64,000 bases of DNA, taken from assembly GCA_034231615.1 (NCBI GenBank), contig CM067322.1, forward strand, positions 70,189,616 through 70,253,615, given 5' to 3'. The first letter of the stretch is position 1; each line of letters opens with the position of its first letter. Made by a program: the position numbers and the translations under genes. Positions 54,709 to 64,000 of the stretch are shown here, one piece after another. Under the pieces are notes generated by a model that saw only the letters and a program-made list of their open reading frames with translations, was not told the DNA's origin and ran no database searches. The stretch comes from Meghimatium bilineatum (Eukaryota > Mollusca > Gastropoda > Stylommatophora > Philomycidae).

Positions 54709-57000
54709 ATGTTCATTAACAAAGCCCATTCCCAAGAAAGGAAAGTGTGCAAAAATTATATAACCATTATTCTTATAACAAAGCCAAGTAAAACGATGCT
54801 CAAAATAACTTTACATAGAATAAATCATAAGTCAGAAGAAGTAATTGCAAACGTACAAGTTGGCTTTAGAGCAAACAGAAGCAATATACATTTATAATAT
54901 CCGAATAGACTATGTTTTCCGAATGTTTTATAGACTACACGAAAGCATTTGATAAAGTTAAACATAGCGAAATTATACACATGCTAGAGAATTTGAACAT
55001 TGACAGCAATGATTTAAGAATAATCAAGAACATGTACTGGCAACAAATAGCAGCAATAAGAGTAGGAAATCAATTTGGCCCTTTTCAACAAATAAAAGAA
55101 GGAGTCAGACAGGATGCGTGCTTTCACCAGACCTGTTTTCTTTATACAGTGAAAACATATTGCGTGCAATAGTAGATATCCCAGGAATATCAGTGGGAGG
55201 ACATAACATAAATAATTTGAGATATGCGGATGTAACTGTTCTGATTGCAAAAAGTGAGGAAGACCTTCAAGATTTAAATAATGTAGTAGTCAAGAAAGTA
55301 AAGAGAAAGTCCTCTTCCTAAATATCAAGAAAACAGAAGTAATGGTTATTTTAAAAAAAACAAAATAACACACCTTGCAAGATCAAAGTGAATTATATAG
55401 TATTAAAACAGGTCTACCAATTCAAATATTTAGGCACAACGATTACAGCAGATGGAAGAAGTTCAACAGAAATAAGAAGCAGAATAGGACAGGCAAAAAC
55501 AACATTCAGAAAAATGAAAAATATACTGTGTAATATGACCTTGTCATTAGAGGTGAGAAAGAGAGTTCTGCAGTGCTATATAACCCCTATACTAACATAT
55601 GGGTGCGAGTCTTGGACAATAAACAAACTGAAAAGTGGGAAATTAGAGGCAACAGAGATGTGGTTCTACAGAAGAATGCTGAGAATACCATGGACTGCCA
55701 GAAAAACTAATGTAGAGATGTTGAAAGAGTCAATTGCGAAACGGACCTTAATCAACAATATAAGAATATAAAAAGCAATCTTTTTTTTTGCCACTTCATG
55801 AGACAGGCAGGTTTATAGAACATGGTCACACCAGGCAAAATTGAAAGCAACAGAGACAGAGGGCGACAACGTGAGAAAATATTAGACAGTTTGACAACCT
55901 GGCACGGCAAGGTAACAACAACGACTTTGATACATAATACTGTGGACAGAGAGCTGTGGAGAGCCATGACCGCGTACGCCAGCCGACATGGCACCTGATG
56001 ATGATGAATATCCGAATATTCACTTTAAAATATAATCATCACCAGCGTGATCTATACCAAAATTTCATTGATTTTACAAATACCTTAGATTATGTCTAGC
56101 ACGATGGTCTCTGGCACACACTGAGACAATTTAATTTTGACACCACCACCATAACATTGTTTGAATTACTTTACAGAAAGACAAGTAGTGATGTCTTATC
56201 AAATAATATAATTGGTTAGTTCTTTAAAACAAATGTGGGAGTTCGGCAGGTATGCAAGTCTCCAGTAATTTTCAGCGTATACCTAGAGCACATAATACAT
56301 TAGACTTTTCAGAATTACAAGTCTATATCGATCGGAGGTCGTCATAACTGCTATGTGCGCCTAGCTGATGATTTTATCTTATAGCTGGGTCAAAACAAGA
56401 GCTTCAAGAGTTAACATCATAGTTGGAAAAAGCTACCAGCAAGTACAGAATGGAAATCAACACCGAATAGAGAGTAAGATGTTGGTTAACAGCGGAAAGA
56501 CAGAGGTACATGCCAACATCATAATCAATGGGCAGAAGCTTGAGGAGATTAATACATTCAAATACCTCGGATATAGCATATGCAGTGATGGAAAATTCAC
56601 ATCAGCATTAAAGATAAGGCTGGAGCTGGCTTTAGCTGCTATCTCCAGGTTAAATTTAATTAGGAAAAGCAACATCAGTGCTAAAGTGAAAATCTAACTT
56701 TATAACTCACTAGTGATTTTTAGTGTTGTATGGTTGTGAGAGTTGGACACACATTGCAGATATGGAGAGACGATTACAGACTTTGGAATACTAATGTTAA
56801 GGAAGAATTATGTGGATCTCCTATGGAGAACATAAGACAAATGTGTTCAGTAAGAAATAAAATATAGATGTATACATGTCCACAAGAATCATTACTTTCA
56901 ATAGTGAAACGACGAATAACTTGCATGTATAGTTTGTACATGATTCCTTGTCAAAAATGATACTACAGAAAACAACCCAAGGTTGCCATTCGTATTCGCC
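54709..57000 (+). pseudogene. LINE-A-type relic, split by LINE-B
   Basis: 54709-54907 encodes NYITIILITKPSKTMLKITL, then HRINHKSEEVIANVQVGFRA and NRSNIHL (LINE-A equivalents NYRTISLITHPSKVMLKILL, QAGFRANRST). The match resumes after 56007: QRDLYQNFIDFTNTLDYV, HDGLWHTLRQFNFDTTTI, VGVRQVCKSPVIFSVYLEHI, VRLADDFIL, NGQKLEEINTFKYLGYSICS. It is old: stops occur every few dozen codons and the VRQGC motif reads VRQVC. Confidence 0.82.
54908..56006 (+). mobile_element. LINE-B, 5'-truncated copy inside LINE-A relic
   Basis: 1099 bp flanked by a perfect 12-bp duplication AATATCCGAATA at 54896-54907 and 56007-56018; ends in (TGA)n. It encodes FSECFIDYTKAFDKVKHSEI, IIKNMYWQQIAAIRVGNQFG, IKEGVRQ, then after a frameshift VLSPDLFSLYSENILRAIVD and GGHNINNLRYADVTVLIAKS. 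The catalytic YADD reads YADV. Next come TITADGRSSTEIRSRIGQAK and YGCESWTINKLKSGKLEATE. The frameshift and lost aspartate make it inactive. Confidence 0.9.
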
Positions 57001-57039
57001 ATTGCGTATATTACCCAAAGAAGTAGATAGAGTACGCCT

Positions 57040-57840
57040 ATATCGGACGAGGAGCTTCGCAGTCGACTCTTGGGCACTGCACCCAATTCTGTGTGAGCAT
57101 TGTTGGACAGTCGAGTTGGGCTATGTTGCAATGTCTAAAGACAAGGACTTGCTTCCCGCCTACGTTGCCCACATCGTCCGAGTCTCGACACTGCTTTGAA
57201 CAGAAGTCCTGAACAAAGTGCTTCCCGACATTTGTTCAATGCTTTTTCTGTGTGCAATGGGGAGCTGTATTCAACGCATTCGTTCATACCCAGGGGTACA
57301 TGTTCGAGTTGGCGTATCCAATACCCGAGTCATAACTCCTACTTTGAATTGGGTCTAATATGGTGGGATGTGTGGCTTCTGTGTGTTCTCGAACATGAAC
57401 AGCACTTCCGCCAGTCGGTCTCGTGCAGGACAATTGTAGCTTCGTTGCCCTTATATCGATTCACATACACTACGCTGTCTTCTAGCGCGTGTTACCTTTT
57501 CCAGATCCAATGTGTGCTCATAGGATAACCACGTCTTAGCGGGATCTAACCATATCCGACATTGACCTCCGATTCAATGTTTCTGCTGTACAAGACGCAA
57601 TGCACTGATATTCACGGAGGTCTCGGAGATATTGCTTGTCTCTTTGCAGGTATTTCTCATATCCATCTACAACCTTCACATCCACGAGCCTAAAAATGTT
57701 GGCCAGAACGACAGCAAGAGCGTCTGTCTTTCTGTTTCCTTGGTGCACCACGGGGAGGTACTTTCAGGATCTTGGTTATCTACCAACCCTGTATCGGCCG
57801 AGAGCAGAGCAATGCGTAGCCTTTACACCACCACCCCCCC
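57040..57840 (-). repeat. Dispersed repeat, possible element coding remnant
   Basis: The part at 57600-57840 matches 49740-50000 in reverse. A minus frame (57751-57536) encodes VVDGYEKYLQRDKQYLRDLR followed by EYQCIASCTAETLNRRSM, which I cannot assign. A long C-run sits at 57832-57850. Confidence 0.45.
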
Positions 57841-57850
57841 CCCCCCCCCC

Positions 57851-59354
57851 ACACACGTAAAGCAGTACAAGAATGTTTCATTTAAAAGACCAATCTATCA
57901 ACGATAAGGCGCTCAAGAATTTAATTCATGAGAATACTGAATCTAGTTGGTGACTGCAGACGTTCCAGCTATACTTGATATCAAATGTAATAATAGTCAG
58001 CTCATGCTATGTTGAAATTGTGTTTATTATCTACAAATAAGTGTGATAAATCAGAGGAATGTACGCTTACTATAAGCAGTTTGTAACACAACCAACATTT
58101 CGTGGTAGAGAAACGGACAACTGATAAGTTACAAAACACAATTTATCGTGACACATATACTTAACAGTTTTGATATCACAGTTCAGACGATTAGGTAGAT
58201 ATTTGTAATCCATGAATGTCAAGATAAATTAGATATACGTTCCCATGCAAAGAAATAATTGTTTTAAACAATGAAAACTAAAAACAGTGATTACGTCATA
58301 ACACGTGTGTCTTCTGTGAAACCATCTGCTCCTAACACAGTGTAGTCATAAGCGGACACAGGTCACATAAGTGAACACGGGGGGCTACATATTGTGAACA
58401 CGAGCGTACTGTGAGTACAAGGTTAACACTGTGATCCCAACACACAGTGTATCATGTCTGATGTGTGACAGATTAAGTGACATTTTGCTGCGATGCAGCA
58501 GCTTGTTGACCTTCTAAAGGTGACAGCTAACTCTGGCAGTTTGCCTACATTGTGTCCTATGCTCAGAAACTGTTGTACGTTCGTTACGACACACCTGACT
58601 TAACGCTGTACAGTACGACATGAGAAGAATCTGTATGGATGCGTTCAATGTTAGGAGACATTCTAATGCACGTGTGTTTATTATATGATTGTTAAATGTA
58701 CTAACATGTACAGGAATTGGGTAGTACAATAAAAATTACTGTGTTACACACGCGTTTATTGAGTCCCTATGTGAACTTTCAAAGCTGATGTACGTTACAC
58801 AGAGTGCTAATACATGATGTCACCGACTAGCGTCCACGCTGAGTCATGTATTTTATATTCAAAAGGGCAAAACACGGGGAACTGCCGTGTATTATGCCCC
58901 TATCTTCAATCCAAGGAACATTTGAATGCACGAAAGCAAAAATTCACATATATCAAAACCTAGATGAGAATGTCTATTTACAATTGTGGTATTTCCTTAT
59001 CAGTTAACTCTCCGCTGTACCGTCTTGATACAATTCCAGGTATCTACTGTATTCCTCAAGCCCATAGGTGCGTGGTTGTAGAGTTCAAACCCACCCTTCT
59101 ATACACGATATGACATTTAGTAACAAGAAACAAATTAGAAAGATTGACCCCCCCCCCCCCGGTGCAATATAGAATAAGAAATCACTCTCAGAAACGGGAT
59201 TTTTTTTAAAAAAGGAAACAACCCCCTGACCACAGTTAAAGCTATGTCCCAATTATTTGCTGTGTCCTGTATGTTTTGGAGCTTGAAAAGTGAGAACATT
59301 ATAGCAACAAAAAGAACTGTCTTTAGGTGAGCCCATCGTCAATTATAAAGCCCT
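57851..59354. other. No gene recognised
   Basis: Mixed AT-rich sequence with C-runs near 59150. No protein, RNA or element recognised. Confidence 0.4.
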
Positions 59355-59505
59355 GTGGACTCGTTGGTTTCCTTCAATAGTGATGCTAGCTGACGTTTCC
59401 CGTCAGTTTAATTGGCAGTCGATACAACGAATATAAAAAAGTGACGAATGAAAAACATGGAAAATGTCAAATAGCGTCACTATTGAAGGATGATACCAGA
59501 TGAGT
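59355..59505. mobile_element. Fold-back hairpin element (MITE-like), best copy
   Basis: Left arm GACTCGTTGGTTTCCTTCAA, TAGTGATGCTAGCTGAC; right arm GTCAAATAGCGTCACTATTG, AAGGATGATACCAGATGAGTC. The centre includes ATTGGCAGTCGATACAACGA. No coding capacity and no certain target duplication. Confidence 0.65.
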
Positions 59506-60189
59506 CTCAGGACGGTATAACTGAAGAGAGACTCACATGAGGTCAGCAAATAACGGATGATTGTGTAGGGGTCTTGATATTTTCAACACCACTCTCTTCC
59601 TTAGGCACGAAGGACAAGATAGAACATAGAAAATAGGTAGATTGCATGAGAACCCAGTATTCCTGTTACGACTGCACCACTAAAAACATACGAGAGTCAG
59701 GACTTTATTAAGATACGAGCACGGTCTTTCTGTGTTAGCACTCACTAAACGAGAGTTTCACTAAGGGGCTGTCCATGAATTTAAATTACGTCAGTAATTT
59801 GGCCTGATTAAAAACTTCCGTTACTTTTGACAAAAGATGACATCAACAATACTGTATTTATAAAACTACTGCTTAAAAACAGATTACACACATTTAAATA
59901 TAAAACTAATTTTTAAAACTAATAGTATCACACATCTGTCACGAATTATATTGTTCCGTATTCACACTTAGCAACTGATTATGAATTTCAACATCATAAC
60001 CACCAGATCTGATTTTAGCTTTCTCTACGACAAGTTAATGTGTGGTGACTGTTTACGCTCATATGTTGATATATGAAATACTATCGGTACTTGAATTCAA
60101 GTAGTTTCACACTATTCCCCAAACAATGAATGCAAGACGTAGTTCAAACCTAGACTTCATTTCTCTGTGGACAGCATAGTGTATTTTTT
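59506..60189. other. No gene recognised
   Basis: TAAGGGGCTGTCCATGAATT with ACGTCA nearby at about 59762 resembles one end of a common invertebrate MITE type, but a second end is not visible. Confidence 0.35.
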
Positions 60190-60485
60190 TTCTGTTGCGT
60201 TTGTTCTCAAACTCCTGTAGATCAGCAGGATATAGTCAGGAGAACGGAATGCGTTGTTTCATGGTTTACAGGAATGCGTTGTTTCATGGTTTACAGCAAA
60301 GCTGCGATGTATTCGCCTTTCGGTCTGACACATACTTCAGCATGACTTTGGGTCACGGACCCTCTATGGGATGAGACAGCCAACTACATCCCATAACCTC
60401 CTTAGTCGCATCGTACGACATGCATGGAAGGTACACAGTGTTGCTATTCTTTGCTCCCCTTTCGGGCCCCGACAACACACGGGCG
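60190..60485 (-). mobile_element. SINE copy with internal 25-bp duplication
   Basis: Nearly full length (TTGCGTTTGTTCTCAAACTC to CCCCGACAACACACGGGCGA). GGAATGCGTTGTTTCATGG plus TTTACA occurs twice in tandem at about 60246-60297. Flanks ATAGTGTAT and ATATTGTAT may be a duplication with one change. Confidence 0.8.
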
Positions 60486-60616
60486 ATATTGTATGAAAGT
60501 CTGATGTATCACCACAGTTATTGATGTGATCATTCCTCATTGCTTTAAGCACTTTACTGATTCATTGCTTATTACCATAAAAAATACAACTAGTAGAAAT
60601 ATATTTATCTATCTAT

Positions 60617-62008
60617 ATTAGTTTCTGAGATATTGAAGTACAATTAGTAAAAATACATTCAGACTACCTATATTAGTTTCTGAGATATTGAAGTACAATT
60701 AGTAAAAATACATTCAGACTACCTATATTAGTTTCTGAGATATTGAAGTACAATTAGTAAAAATACATTCAGACTACCTATATTAGTTTCTGAGATATTG
60801 AAGTACAATGAGTAAAAATACATTCAGACTACCTATATTAGTTTCTGAGATATTGAAGTACAATGAGTAAAAATACATTCAGACTACCTATATTAGTTTC
60901 TGAGATATTGAAGTACAATTAGTAAAAATACATTCAGACTACCTATATTAGTTTCTGAGATATTGAAGTACAATTAGTAAAAATACATTCAGACTACCTA
61001 TATTAGTTTCTGAGATATTGAAGTACAATGAGTAAAAATACATTCAGACTACCTATATTAGTTTCTGAGATATTGAAGTACAATGAGTAAAAATACATTC
61101 AGACTACCTATATTAGTTTCTGAGATATTGAAGTACAATTAGTAAAAATACATTCAGACTACCTATATTAGTTTCTGAGATATTGAAGTACAATTAGTAA
61201 AAATACATTCAGACTACCTATATTAGTTTCTGAGATATTGAAGTACAATTAGTAAAAATACATTCAGACTACCTATATTAGTTTCTGAGATATTGAGGTA
61301 CAATGAGTAAAAATACATTCAGACTACCTATATTAGTTTCTGAGATATTGAAGTACAATTAGTAAAAATACATTCAGACTACCTATATTAGTTTCTGAGA
61401 TATTGAAGTACAATTAGTAAAAATACATTCAGACTACCTATATTAGTTTCTGAGATATTGAAGTACAATTAGTAAAAATACATTCAGACTACCTATATTA
61501 GTTTCTGAGATATTGAAGTACAATTAGTAAAAATACATTCAGACTACCTATATTAGTTTCTGAGATATTGAAGTACAATTAGTAAAAATACATTCAGACT
61601 ACCTATATTAGTTTCTGAGATATTGAAGTACAATTAGTAAAAATACATTCAGACTACCTATATTAGTTTCTGAGATATTGAAGTACAATTAGTAAAAATA
61701 CATTCAGACTACCTATATTAGTTTCTGAGATATTGAAGTACAATGAGTAAAAATACATTCAGACTACCTATATTAGTTTCTGAGATATTGAAGTACAATT
61801 AGTAAAAATACATTCAGACTACCTATATTAGTTTCTGAGATATTGAAGTACAATGAGTAAAAATACATTCAGACTACCTATATTAGTTTCTGAGATATTG
61901 AAGTACAATGAGTAAAAATACATTCAGACTACCTATATTAGTTTCTGAGATATTGAAGTACAATTAGTAAAAATACATTCAGACTACCTATATTAGTTTC
62001 TGAGATAT
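60617..62008. repeat. 55-bp satellite, about 25 copies
   Basis: The unit TATTAGTTTCTGAGATATTG...CATTCAGACTACCTA is repeated with hardly any change except one site: CAATTAGT or CAATGAGT. One copy has GAGGTACAA. The array ends where GATATTG becomes GATATCG near 62008. Confidence 0.97.
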
Positions 62009-62124
62009 CGAGAAAAACTATGCATGTAAATTAGATTAATTTTGGCAAATAATATCACATTTTCTACAATATTGTCCAAAATATATGTTATTCTACATTC
62101 ACTCTCTGATAACGAACATAAAAG

Positions 62125-62275
62125 TCCGTGTAATTTCCGGAGGGGAGCAAGAAGTTGCATTATTTTGTGTAATTATTCCGTGTAATTTCCGGAGGGGAGC
62201 AAGAAGTTGCATTATTTTGTGTAATTAGTCCGTGTAATTTCCGGAGGGGAGCAAGAAGTTGCATTATTTTGCGCC
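62125..62275. repeat. 52-bp tandem repeat, 3 copies
   Basis: TCCGTGTAATTTCCGGAGGG begins at 62125, 62177 and 62229; the copies are nearly identical. Confidence 0.95.
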
Positions 62276-62344
62276 TTCCAGATCAGTACACCGCCTTTTC
62301 GGCATGGAAATAGATGTTGATTTTACCCATAAAAATAGTATTGC

Positions 62345-62581
62345 GTCCGAGCACTGAATAGTAACACTGTCTACCTTCCACGTACGAGACGACTAAAGAG
62401 GCTTTGGGGTAGATTTGTCTGTCCCATCCTATATAGGGTCAAAGTTACCCAGATGCCAAGCTGAAATCGAATGTCAAACCGAAAGGCCCAGATACCGCAA
62501 CTGTCAACTATGACAATGAATTCCGTTCTGCGAACTACATCCTGCTTATCTTCAGGGGTTAGAGAACGAACACCGACAAAG
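62345..62581 (+). mobile_element. SINE copy
   Basis: CACTGAATAGTAACACTGTC, TACGAGACGACTAAAGAGGC, CCATCCTATATAGGGTCAAA, ATGTCAAACCGAAAGGCCC and TACATCCTGCTTATCTTCAG in SINE order, ending GAGAACGAACACCG. Confidence 0.75.
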
Positions 62582-62582
62582 A

Positions 62583-62735
62583 CAGATGTGTCGGGTCATT
62601 GGTACAAACAAAACACCGACACGCCGTATTTCCAATCAAGTACTACATCCTGCTGGAAATCTAGTAGAACCATTGTCCTGCAACAAGAGAGAATCAGTGG
62701 GAGTTTGAGACTGAACGCTGGAGAAGAAGAGAACG
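62583..62735 (+). repeat. SINE-variant repeat (copy 2)
   Basis: Pairs with 1600-1765: GATGTGTCGGGTCATTGGTA, ACTACATCCTGCTGGAAATC, TAGTAGAACCATTGTCCTGC, GAGTTTGAGACTGAACGCTG then GAGAAGAAGAG. Directly follows a normal SINE. Confidence 0.6.
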
Positions 62736-63014
62736 AACTAAGAAGAGGAATTTAACAATTTCAAATATTTGTTGAACAATATGAAATAAATTATGTAGTT
62801 CCTTCCTACGTTTTCTGCTCATTTTGAGGTGGGTGACGAATTTGACAATAATTAAGCAGTGGTGTCCCCGAATTCGTGACAGGTGTTGACAGATGGGGGG
62901 GGGGGTAAAAATAGTTGACAGTTTATGGACATCCTTTCAGACAACTTCTCATGCATAGTTGCACTGGCTATAACTCGATAAATGTTTAGTCATCCCAAAC
63001 TCCAATGAACCTAC
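62736..63014. other. No gene recognised
   Basis: Contains a G-run at about 62895-62905 and no recognisable feature. Confidence 0.4.
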
Positions 63015-64000
63015 AATGTTAGCATATAGCCTGAACACATTCAATGACAATGTTAGCATATAGCCTGAACACATTCAATGACAATGTTAGCATATAGCCT
63101 GAACACATTCAATGACAATGTTAGCATATAGCCTGAACACATTCAATGACAATGTTAGCATATAGCCTGAACACATTCAATGACAATGTTAGCATATAGC
63201 CTGAACACATTCAATGACAATGTTAGCATATAGCCTGAACACATTCAATGACAATGTTAGCATATAGCCTGAACACATTCAATGACAATGTTAGCATATA
63301 GCCTGAACACATTCAATGACAATGTTAGCATATAGCCTGAACACATTCAATGACAATGTTAGCATATAGCCTGAACACATTCAATGACAATGTTAGCATA
63401 TAGCCTGAACACATTCAATGACAATGTTAGCATATAGCCTGAACACATTCAATGACAATGTTAGCATATAGCCTGAACACATTCAATGACAATGTTAGCA
63501 TATAGCCTGAACACATTCAATGACAATGTTAGCATATAGCCTGAACACATTCAATGACAATGTTAGCATATAGCCTGAACACATTCAATGACAATGTTAG
63601 CATATAGCCTGAACACATTCAATGACAATGTTAGCATATAGCCTGAACACATTCAATGACAATGTTAGCATATAGCCTGAACACATTCAATGACAATGTT
63701 AGCATATAGCCTGAACACATTCAATGACAATGTTAGCATATAGCCTGAACACATTCAATGACAATGTTAGCATATAGCCTGAACACATTCAATGACAATG
63801 TTAGCATATAGCCTGAACACATTCAATGACAATGTTAGCATATAGCCTGAACACATTCAATGACAATGTTAGCATATAGCCTGAACACATTCAATGACAA
63901 TGTTAGCATATAGCCTGAACACATTCAATGACAATGTTAGCATATAGCCTGAACACATTCAATGACAATGTTAGCATATAGCCTGAACACATTCAATGAC
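63015..64000. repeat. 34-bp satellite, 29 copies to the window edge
   Basis: The unit AATGTTAGCATATAGCCTGA followed by ACACATTCAATGAC repeats 29 times, exactly filling 986 bp. I saw no variant among the copies. The right end of the window cuts the array, so its true length is unknown. Confidence 0.98.

Noticed and set aside
59762..59800. Complete MITE with AGGGGCTGTCCATGAA end
   Set aside because: Only one end is visible and no matching inverted end or duplication was found.
60617..64000. CRISPR array
   Set aside because: Units are pure head-to-tail satellites with no unique spacers, and the genome is animal.

Overview
The window looks like accessory, repeat-dominated sequence from an invertebrate animal genome, probably a lophotrochozoan and plausibly a mollusc. 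The kingdom is secure: there are spliced exons with GT/AG borders and matching phases, a vertebrate-recognisable centrosomal gene, LINE, SINE, hAT and Tc1-type elements, and no prokaryotic gene layout. The phylum is only an inference from the LINE and SINE flavour.

One cellular gene can be defended. Five exons of a CEP170-like (FHA-family centrosomal/microtubule protein) gene lie on the minus strand between 33228 and 23015. All examined exon junctions have AG acceptors and GT donors. Phases agree across every modelled junction. Several short signatures match human CEP170 (GTPLYGQPSWWGE, YMEIPIKDDD, SFTIDLDD, and GTYTIE...EARKRIDQVFGVD). The FHA exons upstream and the C-terminal exons downstream were not found. 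A decayed C2H2 zinc-finger array is at 300-897.

Region by region: 0-3 kb has a 57-bp repeat, the zinc-finger relic and dispersed repeats. 3.0-6.9 kb is a full-length but decayed 3.9-kb EN-RT-RNaseH retrotransposon (here LINE-F). 7-15 kb holds hairpin elements, a LINE relic, a SINE, minisatellites and an RNaseH-bearing LINE tail (LINE-G). 15.0-19.0 kb is a LINE-B fragment split by a full-length 3.36-kb LINE-A. 19-23 kb has LINE tails, a hAT MITE and tandem repeats. 23.0-33.2 kb is the CEP170-like gene, whose introns carry a very young LINE-A copy, two long palindromes, a stray copy of part of one of its own exons, minisatellites, LINE-H/LINE-G and SINEs. 34-43 kb has LINE tails, a 45-bp array, and a hAT-like shell (38020-41617) containing a LINE-D that is itself interrupted by LINE-C. 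It also has a SINE with an internal 47-bp segment amplified nine times. 43-60 kb is SINEs, fold-back elements, Tc1-like transposase relics, an internally deleted LINE-F derivative and the reverse nesting (LINE-B inside a LINE-A relic). 60-64 kb ends in a 55-bp satellite (about 25 copies) and a 34-bp satellite (29 copies running off the edge).

No CRISPR array, operon, rRNA gene or functional tRNA was seen. LINE letters (A, B, C, D, E, F, G, H, J) are local labels, not database names; clade assignment needs a repeat-library search. The most informative features are the precise target-site duplications, which give a relative order of insertion, the shared 3' tail linking the SINE to a LINE, and the exon fragment copied into a later intron of the same gene.
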